A DNA stretch of 64,000 nt from Xenopus tropicalis. Its lineage: Eukaryota; Chordata; Amphibia; Anura; Pipidae. Shown here piece after piece: positions 36,385-47,694 of the stretch. The translations under genes were made by a program, and so were the position numbers. Below the pieces are notes generated by a model. That model did not search any database, was not told where the DNA came from, and was given only the letters and a program-made list of their open reading frames with translations. Location: NCBI RefSeq assembly GCF_000004195.4, contig NC_030678.2:82186904-82250903 (forward strand), written 5' to 3'. How positions within the stretch are numbered: position 1 is the stretch's first letter; every line of letters starts with the position of its first letter.

Positions 36385-37965
36385 CAGGTCCTTTTCAAAA
36401 AATTAGCATATTGTGATAAAGTTCATTATTTTCTGTAATGTACTGATAAACATTAGACTTTCATATATTTTAGATTCATTACACACAACTGAAGTAGTCC
36501 AAGCCTTTTCTTGTTTTAATATTGATGATTGTGGCATACAGCTCATGAAAACCCAAAATTCCTATCTCAAAAAATTAGCATATCATGAAAAGGTTCTCTA
36601 AACGAGCTATTAACCTAATCATCTGAATCAACTAATTAACTCTAAAAACCTTAAAAAGATTCCTGAGGCTTTTAGAAACTCCCAGCCTGGTTCATTACTC
36701 AAAACCGCAATCATGGGTAAGACTGCCGACCTGACTGCTGTCCAGAAGGCCATCATTGACACCCTCAAGCAAGAGGGTAAGACACAGAAAGAAATTTCTG
36801 AACGAATAGGCTGTTCCCAGAGTGCTGTATCAAGGCACCTCAGTGGGAAGTCTGTGGGAAGGAAAAAGTGTGGCAGAAAACGCTGCACAACGAGAAGAGG
36901 TGACTGGGCCCTGAGGAAGATTGTGGAGAAGGACCGATTCCTGACCTTGGGGGACCTGCGGAAGCAGTGGACTGAGTCTGGAGTAGAAACATCCAGAGCC
37001 ACCATGTACAGGCGTGTGCAGGAAATGGGCTACAGGTGCCGCATTCCCCAGGTCAAGCCACTTTTGAACCAGAAACAGCGGCAGAATTGCCTGACCTGGG
37101 CTACAGAGAAGCAGCACTGGACTGTTGCTCAGTGGTCCAAAGTATGTAATTCGGAAATCAAGGTGCCAGAGTCTGGAGGAAGACTGGGGAGAGGGAAATA
37201 CCAAAATGCCTGAAGTCCAGTGTCAAGTACCCACAGTCAGTGATGGTCTGGGGTGCCATGTCAGCTGCTGGTGTTGGTCCACTGTGTTTTATCAAGGGCA
37301 GGGTCAATGCAGCTAGCTATCAGGAGATTTTGGAGCACTTCATGCTTCCATCTGCTGAAAAGCTTTATGGAGATGAAGATTTCATTTTTCAGCACAACCT
37401 GGCACCTGCTCACAGTGCCAAAACCACTGGTAAATGGTTTACTGACCATGGTATTACTGTGCTCAATTGGCCTGCCAACTCTCCTGACCTGAACCCCATA
37501 GAGAATCTGTGGGATATTGTGAAGAGAAAGTTGAGAGACACAAGACCCAACACTCTGGATGAGCTTAAGGCCGCTATTGAAGCATCCTGGGCCTCCATAA
37601 CACCTGAGCAGTGCCACAGGCTGATTGCCTCCATGCCACGCCACATTGAAGCAGTCATTTCTGCAAAAGGATTCCCGACCAAGTATTGAGTGCATAACTG
37701 AACATAATTATTTGAAGGTTGACTTTTTTTGTATTAAAAACACTTTTCTTTTATTGGTCGGATGAAATATGCTAATTTTTTGAGATAGGAATTTTGGGTT
37801 TTCATGAGCTGTATGCCACAATCATCAATATTAAAACAAGAAAAGGCTTGAACTACTTCAGTTGTGTGTAATGAATCTAAAATATATGAAAGTCTAATGT
37901 TTATCAGTACATTACAGAAAATAATGAACTTTATCACAATATGCTAATTTTTTGAAAAGGACCTG
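36385..37965 (+). mobile_element. Tc1-like DNA transposon of IR/DR type, inactive
   Basis: The element is flanked by TA (36383-36384 and 37966-37967). Inverted repeats of about 200 bases start CAGGTCCTTTTCAAAAAATT and end in the complement. Each repeat contains the word AAAAAATTAGCATA twice, at its outer end and again about 165-170 bases inward, which is the IR/DR arrangement of fish and frog Tc1-like elements such as Sleeping Beauty relatives. The centre holds a broken transposase gene. Confidence 0.93.
36713..37689 (+). pseudogene. Tc1-like transposase, deleted and mutated
   Basis: The N-terminal frame from the ATG at 36713 encodes a paired-like helix-turn-helix (GKTADLTAVQKAIIDTLKQE, KEISERIGCSQSAVSRHL) and a second DNA-binding segment with a GRKRCTTRRG basic patch. 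The frame runs to about WTVAQWSKV and then shifts; a later frame continues from about 37154 (GNQGARVWRKTGE-like) to the stop at 37687. The sequence between them, which in the family carries the first catalytic Asp (FSDE), is missing. The second catalytic Asp of the QxDxAPxH box is replaced by Asn (QHNLAPAH). The last catalytic Glu in SPDLNPIENLWDIVK is kept. With two of three DDE residues gone the enzyme should be dead. The rest of the frame is surprisingly free of stops. Confidence 0.92.
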
Positions 37966-37967
37966 TA

Positions 37968-38268
37968 TATGGCACATGGTAAGATTTGTCACCTGCAGTT
38001 AAATCTGCGCTACCGCATACAACAAGTCTCCCAAAAATGCCATACCCTCCACTAACATGAGAATCGCCACAAGGAAATGACATTACACAGGGAGATTCAA
38101 TTTAATCACAGTAAAATGGCATTTCCTTGCAATTAAGCCGAATCACCACGAGTTAGCATGTTAGCGCACTTGTTTGTAAAGGGGATAGCATTTTCAGGAG
38201 ATTTGTCACCCACGGTAGTGCAGATTTAACTGCGGGCAACAAGTCTTACCATGTGCCATCACCCTAAG
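37968..38268. mobile_element. Palindromic MITE (ATGGCACATGGTAAG ends)
   Basis: Left part ATGGCACATGGTAAGATTTG pairs with right part CAAGTCTTACCATGTGCCAT. TGCAGTTAAATCTGCGCTAC also pairs with GTAGTGCAGATTTAACTGCG. The Tc1-like element abuts the left end; a hAT-like MITE abuts the right end. Confidence 0.7.
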
Positions 38269-38524
38269 CAGCGCCGGATTTGTCTTGTGGCTGCCCCCAT
38301 TGGTCGCCCCGCCCCGTGTGCAAACAAGCACCCCCCCCCGGCTGCGAGCGTAAGTGCGTATGCGCAAACGTTTAAAGTCCCATACGGAGCAGTGGGGAGA
38401 GGTCCCCATTGCTCCATATGGGAGCCAAATTTAAAAATGTAGTTGCGGCAGGGCGGCATGCCGCCCCTAAATTTGCGCTGCCCAAGGCCTGGGCCTTTGT
38501 GGCCTCGCCACAAATCCGGGCCTG
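38269..38524. mobile_element. hAT-like MITE with perfect 8-bp target duplication
   Basis: Inverted ends CAGCGCCGGATTTG and CAAATCCGGGCCTG. Identical octamers ACCCTAAG flank it at 38261-38268 and 38525-38532, the hAT signature. The 256-bp interior is GC-rich (C10 run at about 38330) with no ORF of note. Confidence 0.88.
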
Positions 38525-38699
38525 ACCCTAAGGGTAACATGGTAGCAGGTAAAATAGATTCTGTTTTTTTCTATAGGGCAAACTACATGGTTTACACATT
38601 GTAGGACAGTCTGTTCCTTTAGGAAGCAGTGATATTAGTACTCTGCCTAACAAGTACACATCAGACTCTATAAGTGATGTACACTGTAACATTGACATA

Positions 38700-39129
38700 T
38701 TAAAAGAACAGTAACACCAAAAAATGAAAATGTATCAAAGTAATTAAAATATAATGTAGTGTTGCACTGCATTGGCAAAAGTTGTGTGTTTGCCCCAGAA
38801 AGACTACTATAGTTTATATAAACAAAGCTGCTGTGTGGCCATGGGGGTAGCTGTTTAAGTTGAAATAGGGCTCAGTAATACAGGTTACATAGCTCTGTAA
38901 AACTCCATTATATTATACAGATCTTATCTGTTATCTGCTATGTAACCTGTGCTTTTTCTTCTTTTTTTCCGCATTGAATGGCTACCCATGGCTACACAGC
39001 AGCTTATTTATATAAACTATAGTAGTCTTTCTGAAGCAATCACACCAGTATTACCAGTACAGGGCAGCAGTACATTATATTTTAATTACTTTAAAACACT
39101 TTTGTGTTTTGATGTTACTGTTCCTTTAA
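38700..39129. mobile_element. T2-type MITE, 430 bp, older copy
   Basis: TTAA edges with TTAAAAGAACAGTAACACC at the left and TGATGTTACTGTTCCTTTAA at the right. It is clearly more diverged from the 10652 and 26290 copies than they are from each other. Confidence 0.82.
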
Positions 39130-40867
39130 AATGTTCACATATTAATAAATTGGCTACATGTTGAAGTGGGGTTGGTTGGTTAAATACTGGAGCAACTTAG
39201 CTTTCTGCTATATGCAAAGGAGTTTCACCTGCCATCTTGGATGTATCCAGGGCAAAGAATAGTGTCTAAGCAATTGAAAAACTTGCATTCCATTTTTTCA
39301 TATGGTAATTGTATGCTGATGTCATGAGCACATATCAAAGGTACCTGCCCTGAAACCTTTAACCTTTTGTTGATTGGGAGACTTCAAATCACCATGGCTT
39401 CCATTCAGGCCTGTATGCATGGGCACTGCTAATCACAATCACGATTAAAACAGCACTTTCTCATTATTAGTCAAAGTGGAAACTAGCTGTGATTGAGAAT
39501 TCATAGAATCTGAACTACTAACACAACCATATAACATGTAGTAGGTGGACATGTGTGTGCTTTAGTGGGGGATGGCCATGCTTTTGATCAGCTGAGGACC
39601 TCCTGTGGCCATATTGTTAAAACAAATACAACAAGTATAACAATTGTGACACACAGATGGACATCCACATCGGAGGTGAAGGCAAAAAGTGGCTTGAAAT
39701 GTGTCTGGAGGTCTTGCTTGGGTCCTAGAGCTTGTCTCTCCAGTCATGTGCCTCATACACAGCAGGTGCTTTTCTGACTAATCCAAAAAAAAATATTGTT
39801 CCCGTGGAATCTTTTGTCAAGCAGTTTGTTGGGTTTGGCTTGTATTTCCAAGAGTGTTGTTACTGTATGGCAAAAACAAGGGAGCAGCAGACCCAGCAGC
39901 TGCCAGGGGCTCAGAGGGCCTGGGTAGCCACTGACGGATATTTAACTTCAATACAATGTGCAAAACAAATGATGTTCCTTAACGTTTGAGGAATCCTAAA
40001 AAGATTTTGCTTCAGGGCTCAGTATCATTAGGTTACAGTAATGGATACAATGAAGAATTGCTCAATTAGCTGCATCATTTACTCACACTTTGTTGAATTA
40101 TAAGGCATTTTGTGCATAATAACCATTTGACTGAAACCTCCAATTACAATGAAATTAAAGAAAATCCAATGTATAAGTATGGTTTTCATTATGATTGCCT
40201 CTATACACTATCATTACTTACTGAATGGCCTTTTATGATAGAGGAATATCTGTGCTGGCAGAGTGACATGAGTACCATTAAGGAGTCCTTCTTCCTAAGC
40301 AGTCACGCCTATAGAAAACTGCTAGGGGTAGTGCTCTCAGTGATGTCAAACTGACATGAGCAACAAGTCCTGAGACAGGTACCCAAGCAATGCCGGCAAA
40401 GTGCTCATATTTAAGGGGGAAAAGACCCCCTTAAATATACTTAAAATCCTTAAAATCATGCAACATACAGATAAAAACAAATGGGGGTAACTGATGCCAC
40501 AAGTCATTTATTTTGATAATACTGCCACCTAGTGTACCTGTAGTAAAACTTCCCAGCAAAGCCGGATGTATAGTGAGAGGCAAGTGCAAAAATGGTCTGC
40601 TGTTTAATTTAAAGGGCTATTAATGTCATAACAAAAAGTTAACAAACTAAAACTAAATCCTGCCTATGGTTTTAATGTTATAATATATAATGCTACACAC
40701 ATCCTTTGTCCTATTGCATATGAGCTTACTAAGGAATGGAAATAGAGATTAACTAATAAACAGTTTAGGCAAGAGAAAAGAATGGAGAATAGACAAAGAA
40801 GGAGAAAGCACAGAAATATATAATCTGGGGATGGAAACCAGAAATCCCCATTTTTGTCTAATTCCCT
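39130..40867. other. Intergenic, no gene seen
   Basis: No supported ORF. Frames of 60-85 codons lack motifs. A short inverted pair, AAGGGGGAAAAGACC next to CCCTTAAATA, lies at about 40410. Confidence 0.4.
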
Positions 40868-41062
40868 TTAAAGGAGAAGGAAAGGCTAGTAAAGAGTTAA
40901 TCTCAAACTGCAGGCATACCTTCAGTTGTCTCAATAGTGCCCTTAATTCTCCCCATATTTCACCTGTTTAGAAGATCTGAAGCCAAACAGGAAGAAAAAA
41001 CGCTGAGCAGTGTAAAGAAAGTTCCCATAATGCCTCGCTCCTGCACAGACAAGGAGACCAAG

Positions 41063-41240
41063 GGGTATATTTATAATGCTGTGTAAAAAGTGGAGTAAAA
41101 CATTACCCGTGATGTTGCTCATAGCAGCCAACCAGATGCTTTGCTTTGGTTTTCTAACTGTTGAAATCTAATTGCTGATTGGTTGCCCTGGGCAACATCA
41201 CCGGTAACGCTTCACTCCACACAGCATGATAAATATACCC
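41063..41240. mobile_element. 178-bp MITE, GGGTATATTTAT ends, 5-bp duplication
   Basis: Ends GGGTATATTTAT and ATAAATATACCC, with inner AGTGGAGT pairing with CACTCCAC. CCAAG flanks both sides (41058-41062, 41241-41245) and occurs once in the empty-site copy at 19984-19988 (as CTTGG). The interior contains TGATGTTGCTCATAGCAGCC and TGATTGGTTGCCCTGGGCAA. Confidence 0.78.
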
Positions 41241-41375
41241 CCAAGTGTACATGCTCAGTTAGTTAGACTATGAGGAAGCTTCCTGCTGATTGGCTCAGAT
41301 CCACATTCCTAAGGGGGGGGGAGCAGGAGAGAGCAGAAAGCTGCGTGTCTCTGGCACAGGAATTACAGACACTAA

Positions 41376-41823
41376 GGGGCACATTTACTAACCCACGAAC
41401 GGGCCGAATGCGTCCGATTGCGTTTTTTCGTAATGATCGGTAATTTTGCGATTTTTTTCGTATTTTTTGCGATTTTTTCGGCGTCTTTACGATTTTTGCG
41501 TAAAAACGCGAGTTTTTCGTAGCCATTACGAAAGTTGCGCAAAGTCACGATTTTTTCGTAGCGTTAAAACTTGCGCGAAATGTCGCGCCTTTTAAGTTTT
41601 AACGCTAAGAAAAAGGCGCGACTTTGCGCGCAAGTGTTAACGCTACGAAAAAATCGCGACTTTGCGCAACTTTCGTAATGGCTACGAAAAACTCGCGTTT
41701 TTACGCAAAAATCGTAAAGACGCCGAAAAAATCGCAAAAAATACGAAAAAGTCGCAAAATGTTCGTTTCCAATCGGAATTTTTCCAATTCGGATTCGAAA
41801 TCGTGTCTTAGTAAATCAGCCCC
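41376..41823. mobile_element. CpG-rich palindromic MITE (GGGGCACATTTACTAA ends), TAA flanks
   Basis: Left end GGGGCACATTTACTAACCCA and right end TCTTAGTAAATCAGCCCC, with TAA at 41373-41375 and 41824-41826. Almost the whole interior is a long imperfect palindrome of TTTTTCG/CGAAAAA words, for example TTTACGATTTTTGCGTAAAA against TTTTACGCAAAAATCGTAAA. ORFs on both strands in it are by-products of stop-poor repeats. Confidence 0.82.
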
Positions 41824-42288
41824 TAAGTCATTGCAGCGTTTCTGTGAGTGCTTATGGCTGTATTTACATAGACCTTTCTGATAAACCTTACTTAGTTTTT
41901 ACCTTTCCTTCTCCTTTAAAGGGGTCTAAACCTTGAAACCAAGCCCTACTCCTCACAGCTTTAGGTTTTCATGTCAGTCAGCAGTTATATGTGACCTGCA
42001 TGGAGAAAATATTATGCTATGGAAGCAGACATGTTCAGGGAGACTCTTATGTATCAGTCAAGTTTTTGCTGCAGGGTGGGTAAAATATCAGAGCTGACTT
42101 TCTAATATGATGGCTCGCCCACATGAAGACCACAGAAGTACAACCTGATTCTATTTAGCGGCTAGTGTTCTCTGCACTTTGGATAATGGTGTGCATGTTA
42201 TTTACCCTGCCAGTGGAGAAAATACCAATCCATTCCTTACATGTGCTAATTAGCACTTACAGGAATGGCAATTATTTTTAATTCCAGG

Positions 42289-42403
42289 CAGGGTTGGACT
42301 GAAAATCTGTAAATGTTGTCAAATGCCAATGGGCTGGTGGGGGCTGTTTGGCCTCTGTGCAATTGAAATGCAAGGGTCTGTTTTGAATCCTAGTCCAGAC
42401 CTG
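42289..42403 (+). mobile_element. hAT-like MITE (CAGGGTTGGACTG)
   Basis: Ends CAGGGTTGGACTG and AGTCCAGACCTG. Flanking octamers attccagg and cttccaga agree at six of eight positions. Interior GGGCTGGTGGGGGCTGTTTG matches the copy at 30424. Confidence 0.7.
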
Positions 42404-42419
42404 CTTCCAGACCACTGAT

Positions 42420-43404
42420 CTTTTGTACAACTTTTGTACAACTTTCATATCACTCTAGCTCAGACTGACCACATACTCACCTCCTATTTCACTCTTCTGT
42501 TGGTTTCAAATTATTTGATGAATCTTTCCCCTGAAATTTTACCATGCTTAGATCCTTGTAGGCCACAGGTAGGACATATGCACAAAAGTTATCTTTTTCG
42601 TGTGCTTTTTAAAATTGTGTGCACTAAGTTGTAGGTGGACCAAGCAAGTGCTAAAATATTTACATGTAACAAAAAATTTTATCCAACAATTTGTTTTATA
42701 TATTGCGTTCATAACTTGTGTGCATGTGTAAAAGAACACAATAGGGAACATTTACTTCCACAAGTGCAGTGAACAGCATTAGGGTTGCAAAAAATTTCTG
42801 GTGTTTGGGGTGCGAGTGATGTGTGCCCTCTACTCTTTTGGCACAAACTGAACTGCAGAAATTGATGCACGGTGCTAAGGGAACCCTGGAGCTACCACCT
42901 GGCCTGGAGGTGTGTCAATATGCGCAATGGTGCTCAATTCAGAATGGAAGGTACGAAGGATTGAGCAGCACTAAGCACAACTATATGGAAGTGCAAGGTG
43001 CACATTTTGACACAAGTACTATTAACGAACATGGATTTACACGCAGCTGCCTGTGGAGAAAGTGCAGGGGTTTCACTGGGACTCATGTGTAAGCCTTTAT
43101 ATGCCAGAAACAGTATGTAGCAAATTCTTGTTAGGGGAATATTTTATAAGGCTGCATATCTCCAATGTTGGATTGAACAGCACTTGCTTTAATGCAATTT
43201 ACCGGGGATAGGGATGCAAATAAAAGTATCTCACAGAATGGGTAACAGGTGAATGGAAAGACAAGTGTCAAATGGGTTAGACTCAAATTCATTATATTTT
43301 ATTCAGTAACTAGAAAGGTTATACAGTTACTTTGTTGTTGTTAGTAATAGACTATTCATGCCCATCATTACTTAAGAACAAATTGTTAATATTTAATGTC
43401 TTCA
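42420..43404. other. Intergenic with one unexplained open frame
   Basis: A frame at 42823-43092 (89 codons) is open and reads moderately protein-like (CQYAQWCSIQNGRYEGL), but it has no splice partner, known domain or clear start context. I cannot assign a function and would not call it a gene. Confidence 0.35.
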
Positions 43405-43590
43405 TTAAAGGAGAAGGAAAGGCAAAGTCACTTGGGGGTGTCAATATGTTAGGCACCCCAAGTGACTTTAATCACTTACCTTTTACCCCGGGCTGGTGCC
43501 CCTGTTTGGAGAGATCAGCACCTAACATTTTGCCAGCACAGGGGTTTTTCTATAAGCCAAGAATCAGTCCCATGTGGCACTAGCCTAAAG
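43405..43590. mobile_element. T2-type MITE, left part (TTAAAGGAGAAGGAAAGGCA)
   Basis: Starts TTAAAGGAGAAGGAAAGGCA, then has the internal stem CACTTGGGGGTGTCAATATG / TTAGGCACCCCAAGTG. It merges at about 43550 into AATCAGTCCCATGTGGCACT, the end of a GGCTGATGCC-type MITE. No right T2 end found. Confidence 0.6.
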
Positions 43591-43975
43591 GGAAAAAATA
43601 CCCCTCTTTCTAATATAAGCTCATTTAGATGGGCTTATATAAAAAGGTGCATAAACACTATCTGTACCACCAAAAAGAAAAAAACTTTTACACAGACATT
43701 CATGATTCCTCAGACTTAGAGGAAACCATAGTCTACCACTGATGCAGAGGGACCTTTTCCACACATTCCTTAGGCTGACAGAGTCATCCTCCCTTGCCTT
43801 GTTCCTTGTTGAAGTGATGGATTCAGTTACTTGAAGTCCCTCTGCTTTTCAGAATATGTGCATGTATGATCCAATTTATATAGAGGAGAAGGTGTGTTCT
43901 CAGCTGAGTACAACAAATGAGGTGCAAAGAGGTGGGCCATGGGTGTGGTTGCCTCCGCTTTGTACTTTGTAGGGA

Positions 43976-44053
43976 TGGGGCATGGGGCCTGCTGTAATTT
44001 GCCTCTGTGTAATTGAAATGCCAGGGTTTAATTTGAATCCCAGTCCAAGCCTG
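43976..44053 (+). mobile_element. hAT-like MITE fragment
   Basis: Right part of the CAGGCCTGGACTGG family: GGGGCCTGCTGTAATTTGCC, GAATCCCAGTCCAAGCCTG. The left end is missing. Confidence 0.55.
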
Positions 44054-44059
44054 TAGCCT

Positions 44060-44895
44060 GCAGTGTATCCAGGAGGAGACTTGGTGGGCGTGCACAGATT
44101 TTGTGGAAAGCAGAGGGAATACTATATGTTCACTGACTGTGATAGTGTGTGTGATATTGTTCATTACAGAATAGAACATCAGTACAGCTGAATATGAGCA
44201 AATAGCTATGAAATTCCTCATATTTTGAAAATTATATTTTTCCTTGAATCTTGTAAAACTAAATTTTGTCATTGTTTTGATTCAAAATAATGATCACACG
44301 GCCAATGTAGGCCTTTAAAATTCATGTAAAAACCATGATTAAAAAGGCACTGAAAATTATGCCTTACCAATATTATGGATAATGATTCCCAACAGCACAG
44401 GCTAAATGAGAAAATCTTTCTTTCACAGATAACATATTAGGTACATAGCTCCTGCTCCCTCTTCTTTCTTTCTGGTAGATGGAAGGAAAGAAGAACAGTC
44501 AGAATAACCTTACAACCCCAGCTCTTTCCTTTGTTCTCACTTTAAATTTTTTTCACCATGTCTCTGTCAACCTTTTTGATCCTCATCGTAAATGGAGCAC
44601 AGAAGCATTTCTATGGAAACCTGGAACCATGTGATGGATTTCTGCATTCTTGTTTGGGGACTGTTAACGTATTCTGTGGATTTCTCAGAATACATAAAAC
44701 AAGCTTCTGCATATGGGTTCACTAATATCTTTAGAATTGCTTTAGTAGCTGCATAATTTAACTCATGTCTGTACAGGTTGTGATGAAGGGAATTTACCCT
44801 ACAATAGAGTAGGCTTTAAAAATCATGTTGAGTTTTTTTAACTGTGCGCATTTCAATTCTCCTGTTTTTAAGCTACATGCTTTATAATGTCTGGA
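44060..44895. other. Intergenic, no gene seen
   Basis: AT-rich DNA. The minus-strand frame 43823-44272 runs across the hAT fragment and is not a gene. Confidence 0.4.
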
Positions 44896-44899
44896 ACCT

Positions 44900-45098
44900 A
44901 AATAGGCAAGATATATCCTTATGCGGTCCCCGATCCGACTAGATTTTCTAACTTGCCCGATCGAGATCTGGCCGATTTCAGGCAAGATATCGGTCGGGCA
45001 GGCCGGCGGGAGTGCCCATACACGGCCCGATCAGCTGCCGAATCGGTCCAAGGGACCGATATCGGCAGCTACTATCGGCCCGTGTATGGGGACCTTTA
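44900..45098. mobile_element. Decayed MITE with GATCGG/CCGATC words
   Basis: Contains CGGTCCCCGATCCGACTAGA, GCCCGATCGAGATCTGGCCG and GTGTATGGGGACCTTTA, related to the element at 30117. The central part has CCGATATCGG-type palindromes. TSD not clear. Confidence 0.55.
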
Positions 45099-45705
45099 CT
45101 GTTGCAGTTCGTGACACAGAGAGATTGCTTTAAATAGGGTCAAATTTGTCAACCACAGTGCAGCTCCCTAACTTGCATGTCCTCCATCCACTCGCTAATA
45201 CAGTGCTGGCTAACACAGAAACTGCTGTATTTGTGGGGGAAGCTGCAGGTCTCTCCACTCTGAAGCTGAGCACAGAGACCTGCTCCCATTCTTCAAGATC
45301 ACAAAAGCTAATTGTGGCCTTTGTTTGCCCACACTGCTTGGTGCAGCTCTAGCATAGTAAATGTACTGGTTTCACTTCTGCACAAAACTTTTCTGCATCC
45401 GTGGCTTCCCACCCTGACACCTTCACTAACTTTCTGAACCAGGGGGTGGACATTCTAGGGGGCCATGGCCCCCTTGCCCCCCTGCCCAGTTGCAACTCAC
45501 ATGCATCAAGAGATTTTATTAACAATAAAATATTACTGCACTAAGCTTTATACAGTGATCAAAATACATATATAATTAATGGCTAAGGCTAGCTGTAAAA
45601 TACAAAAAACATGAAGCTTTGTGTCCTTTTATTTGGATAATTACATAATACCGTAGATCCTGTTTTAATTTGCAATGTGTGTTATCCGCTGGATAATAAT
45701 ACTCT

Positions 45706-46353
45706 GGGGCTGATTTACTAACCCACGAATCCGAATGGGAAAAATTTGGATTGGAAACAAACATTTTGCGACTTTTTCGTATTTTTGTGATTTTTTTTCG
45801 TCGCCGTTACGACTTTCTCGTAAATTGCCGCAACTTTTTCGTAGCCGTTACGACTTGCGCAAATTGTCGCGACTTTTTCGTAGCCGTTACGATTTGCTCG
45901 TATATTGTCATGACTTTTTTGTATTGAGCGCTTGTAAACGGCGGGCCAAACTTTCAGACTTTGCATGATTTTGGAAGTCTCCCATAGGACCCAATGGCAC
46001 TCTGCAGCTCCAACCCGGCCCAAGGAAAGTCTCCCATAGGGCTCAATGGCACTCTGCAGCTCCAACCTGGCCCAAGAAAAGTCTCCCATAGGGCTCAATG
46101 GCACTCTGCAGCTCCAACCTGGCCCAAGAAAAGTCACGATACTGAAGCTTGAATGAATCCGAAACTTTCGTACTCAGCGCGAAGGCTACGAAAAAGTTGC
46201 GACAATTCGCGCAAGTCGTAACGCTATGAAAAAGTCATAACGGCTATGAAAAAGTTGCGACAATTTACAAAAAAAAATCGCAAAATACCGATCATTACGA
46301 AAAAAACGCATTCGGACGCTTTTTGGACGTTCGTGGATTAGTAAATGTGCCCC
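45706..46353. mobile_element. CpG-rich palindromic MITE with 52-bp triplication, TCT flanks
   Basis: Left end GGGGCTGATTTACTAACCCA and right end TTAGTAAATGTGCCCC, with TCT at 45703-45705 and 46354-46356. Arms are rich in GTAGCCGTTACGA / TCGTAACGGCTA-type words. The centre has the family's CTCCCATAGG...CTCTGCAGCTCCAACCTGG core in three tandem copies. Confidence 0.8.
45977..46132 (+). repeat. 52-bp tandem repeat, three units
   Basis: Units begin with GTCTCCCATAGG at 45977, 46029 and 46081, and the next GTC is at 46133, so each unit is exactly 52 bases. Units 2 and 3 look identical or nearly so. The related elements at 47280 and 48315 have a single unit. Confidence 0.9.
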
Positions 46354-46359
46354 TCTGTG

Positions 46360-47279
46360 TACTTATGCTTGCCTGTGTACTGATAATTTATAGTGTGTGT
46401 GAGAGGTATGGCTGAATATCACTACCTCGTTTTGAGGTTGGTGTTGTAAGTATTTTATTTTTTTTATTTTATTTTTGCCACTTTGCAGAGCAATTAGACT
46501 AAAATGGAAAACTAGACAGCACATTTGCAGATCTGGTTCAATGTACAAGGTTATTCACTTGGTAGAAATTAGGTAAATTATAATTCCTTCATAAAAGATT
46601 TGGCCAAATACTGAACCAAATCCTAATTTGCATATGCAGAATTGGTTCAGCCAGGTACGTGGATTTCAATCCTGAAAAAAGACAAATCTTTCCCAAATCC
46701 CAAACCAAATGCTGGATTTGGAGTATACCTAGAAGAAATTACATAAATGCAATATGTAAGCTAAATCATAGGTGTTGGGGGCCTTATTAATTGAGAAGGA
46801 TTTTGGATTTTTGTGGATAACAAATAAAGAACTGCTGCATAAAAGGCCATTTTCTTGAGGTGTGAAAAAAATATTTTGCATCCTTAGATTGCCGGGTAAG
46901 GCCCCAACTTGAAGTCCTTAACAAGGATATTAATAAGCAACATCAAGAGCAGCAAAAGTCCACCCCTTTAGACTTTAGGAACTAAACTTTTATTTAAGCA
47001 GCGTAGGTGGTTCTTCATGGTGATGGTAATGAAGTTGTGGCTTGGACAGGTATTTAAAATATTTTTCTCCCTCACTGGAGGAGATTAGGCAGGTGAGAAA
47101 ACATATTGTGTACCACTTCCCTTAAGCCAACACTAAAACACTACACTGCTGTCATAGAAAAAGATGCTTTGCTCCTGTCCACATTCTCTTGTGTCCACAT
47201 AACAGGCATAACATTGGCCATCACCTTTTTGTCAGTGTCCATGCCTAGAGGCCTGAAGGAACAATGATTTTGTTATAGA
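46360..47279. other. Intergenic, no gene seen
   Basis: AT-rich. Between 46570 and 46735 there are repeated CCAAATCC / GGATTTGG-type words (GATTTGGCCAAATACTGAAC and similar), probably an old palindromic repeat. No ORF. Confidence 0.4.
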
Positions 47280-47692
47280 ACAAAAATTGTGTGCGTTAAT
47301 TGCGCAGAAAATCGTATTGTGGTCGTAGAAAATTATCGTGGTATGATTCGAAAGTTACAAAATTTTCGTATCTGAATGATTGTAAATGCTGCAAAAAACT
47401 TTCTGATTTTGAACCTTCAGTGCATGATTTTGTAAGCTTCCCATAGGACTCAATGGCACTCTGCAGCTCCAACCTGGCCCAAGGAAAGTCACGATACCGA
47501 AGCTTGAATGAATTCCGAAATTTTCGTTCTCGTTGCGACAAATATGGTTTTGTTGTACAAATTGATGCAAAGCATGAAAAAGTTGCAGAACTTAACGAAA
47601 AAATCGTAGAAAATACGCACAGTTCTATAAATTAGGAAAAATATGAATTTTTTGTAATCATATTAATTCGTACATTGATAAATGTGCCCCCT
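47280..47692. mobile_element. Palindromic MITE related to 45706 and 48315
   Basis: Contains the same core (CCCATAGGACTCAATGGCAC, CTCCAACCTGGCCCAAGGAA, GTCACGATACCGAAGCTTGA) and ends ATTGATAAATGTGCCCCC. The left end is decayed. Confidence 0.65.
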
Positions 47693-47694
47693 AG

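Larger units (their letters stand above)
40868..41919. mobile_element. T2-type MITE (TTAAAGGAGAAGGAAAGG family) with two nested MITEs
   Basis: Starts TTAAAGGAGAAGGAAAGGC and ends CCTTTCCTTCTCCTTTAA. Outer parts match, in reverse, the uninterrupted copy at 19718-20169. The extra length is explained by insertions at 41063-41240 and 41376-41823. Confidence 0.82.

Noticed and set aside
41263..41881. Frames of 85-87 codons with KKSQKIRKK-type repeats
   Set aside because: By-products of the TTTTTCG/CGAAAAA palindromic element.
42823..43092. 89-codon frame reading rather protein-like
   Set aside because: No homology that I recognise, no splice partner and no promoter; too weak to call a gene.
45977..46132. 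CRISPR-like direct repeats
   Set aside because: Units are contiguous without spacers and lie in a vertebrate MITE.
45718..46137. 139-codon minus-strand frame with repeated WARLELQSAIEPYG-like units
   Set aside because: It is the translated 52-bp-derived repeat of a MITE; stops are missing by chance.
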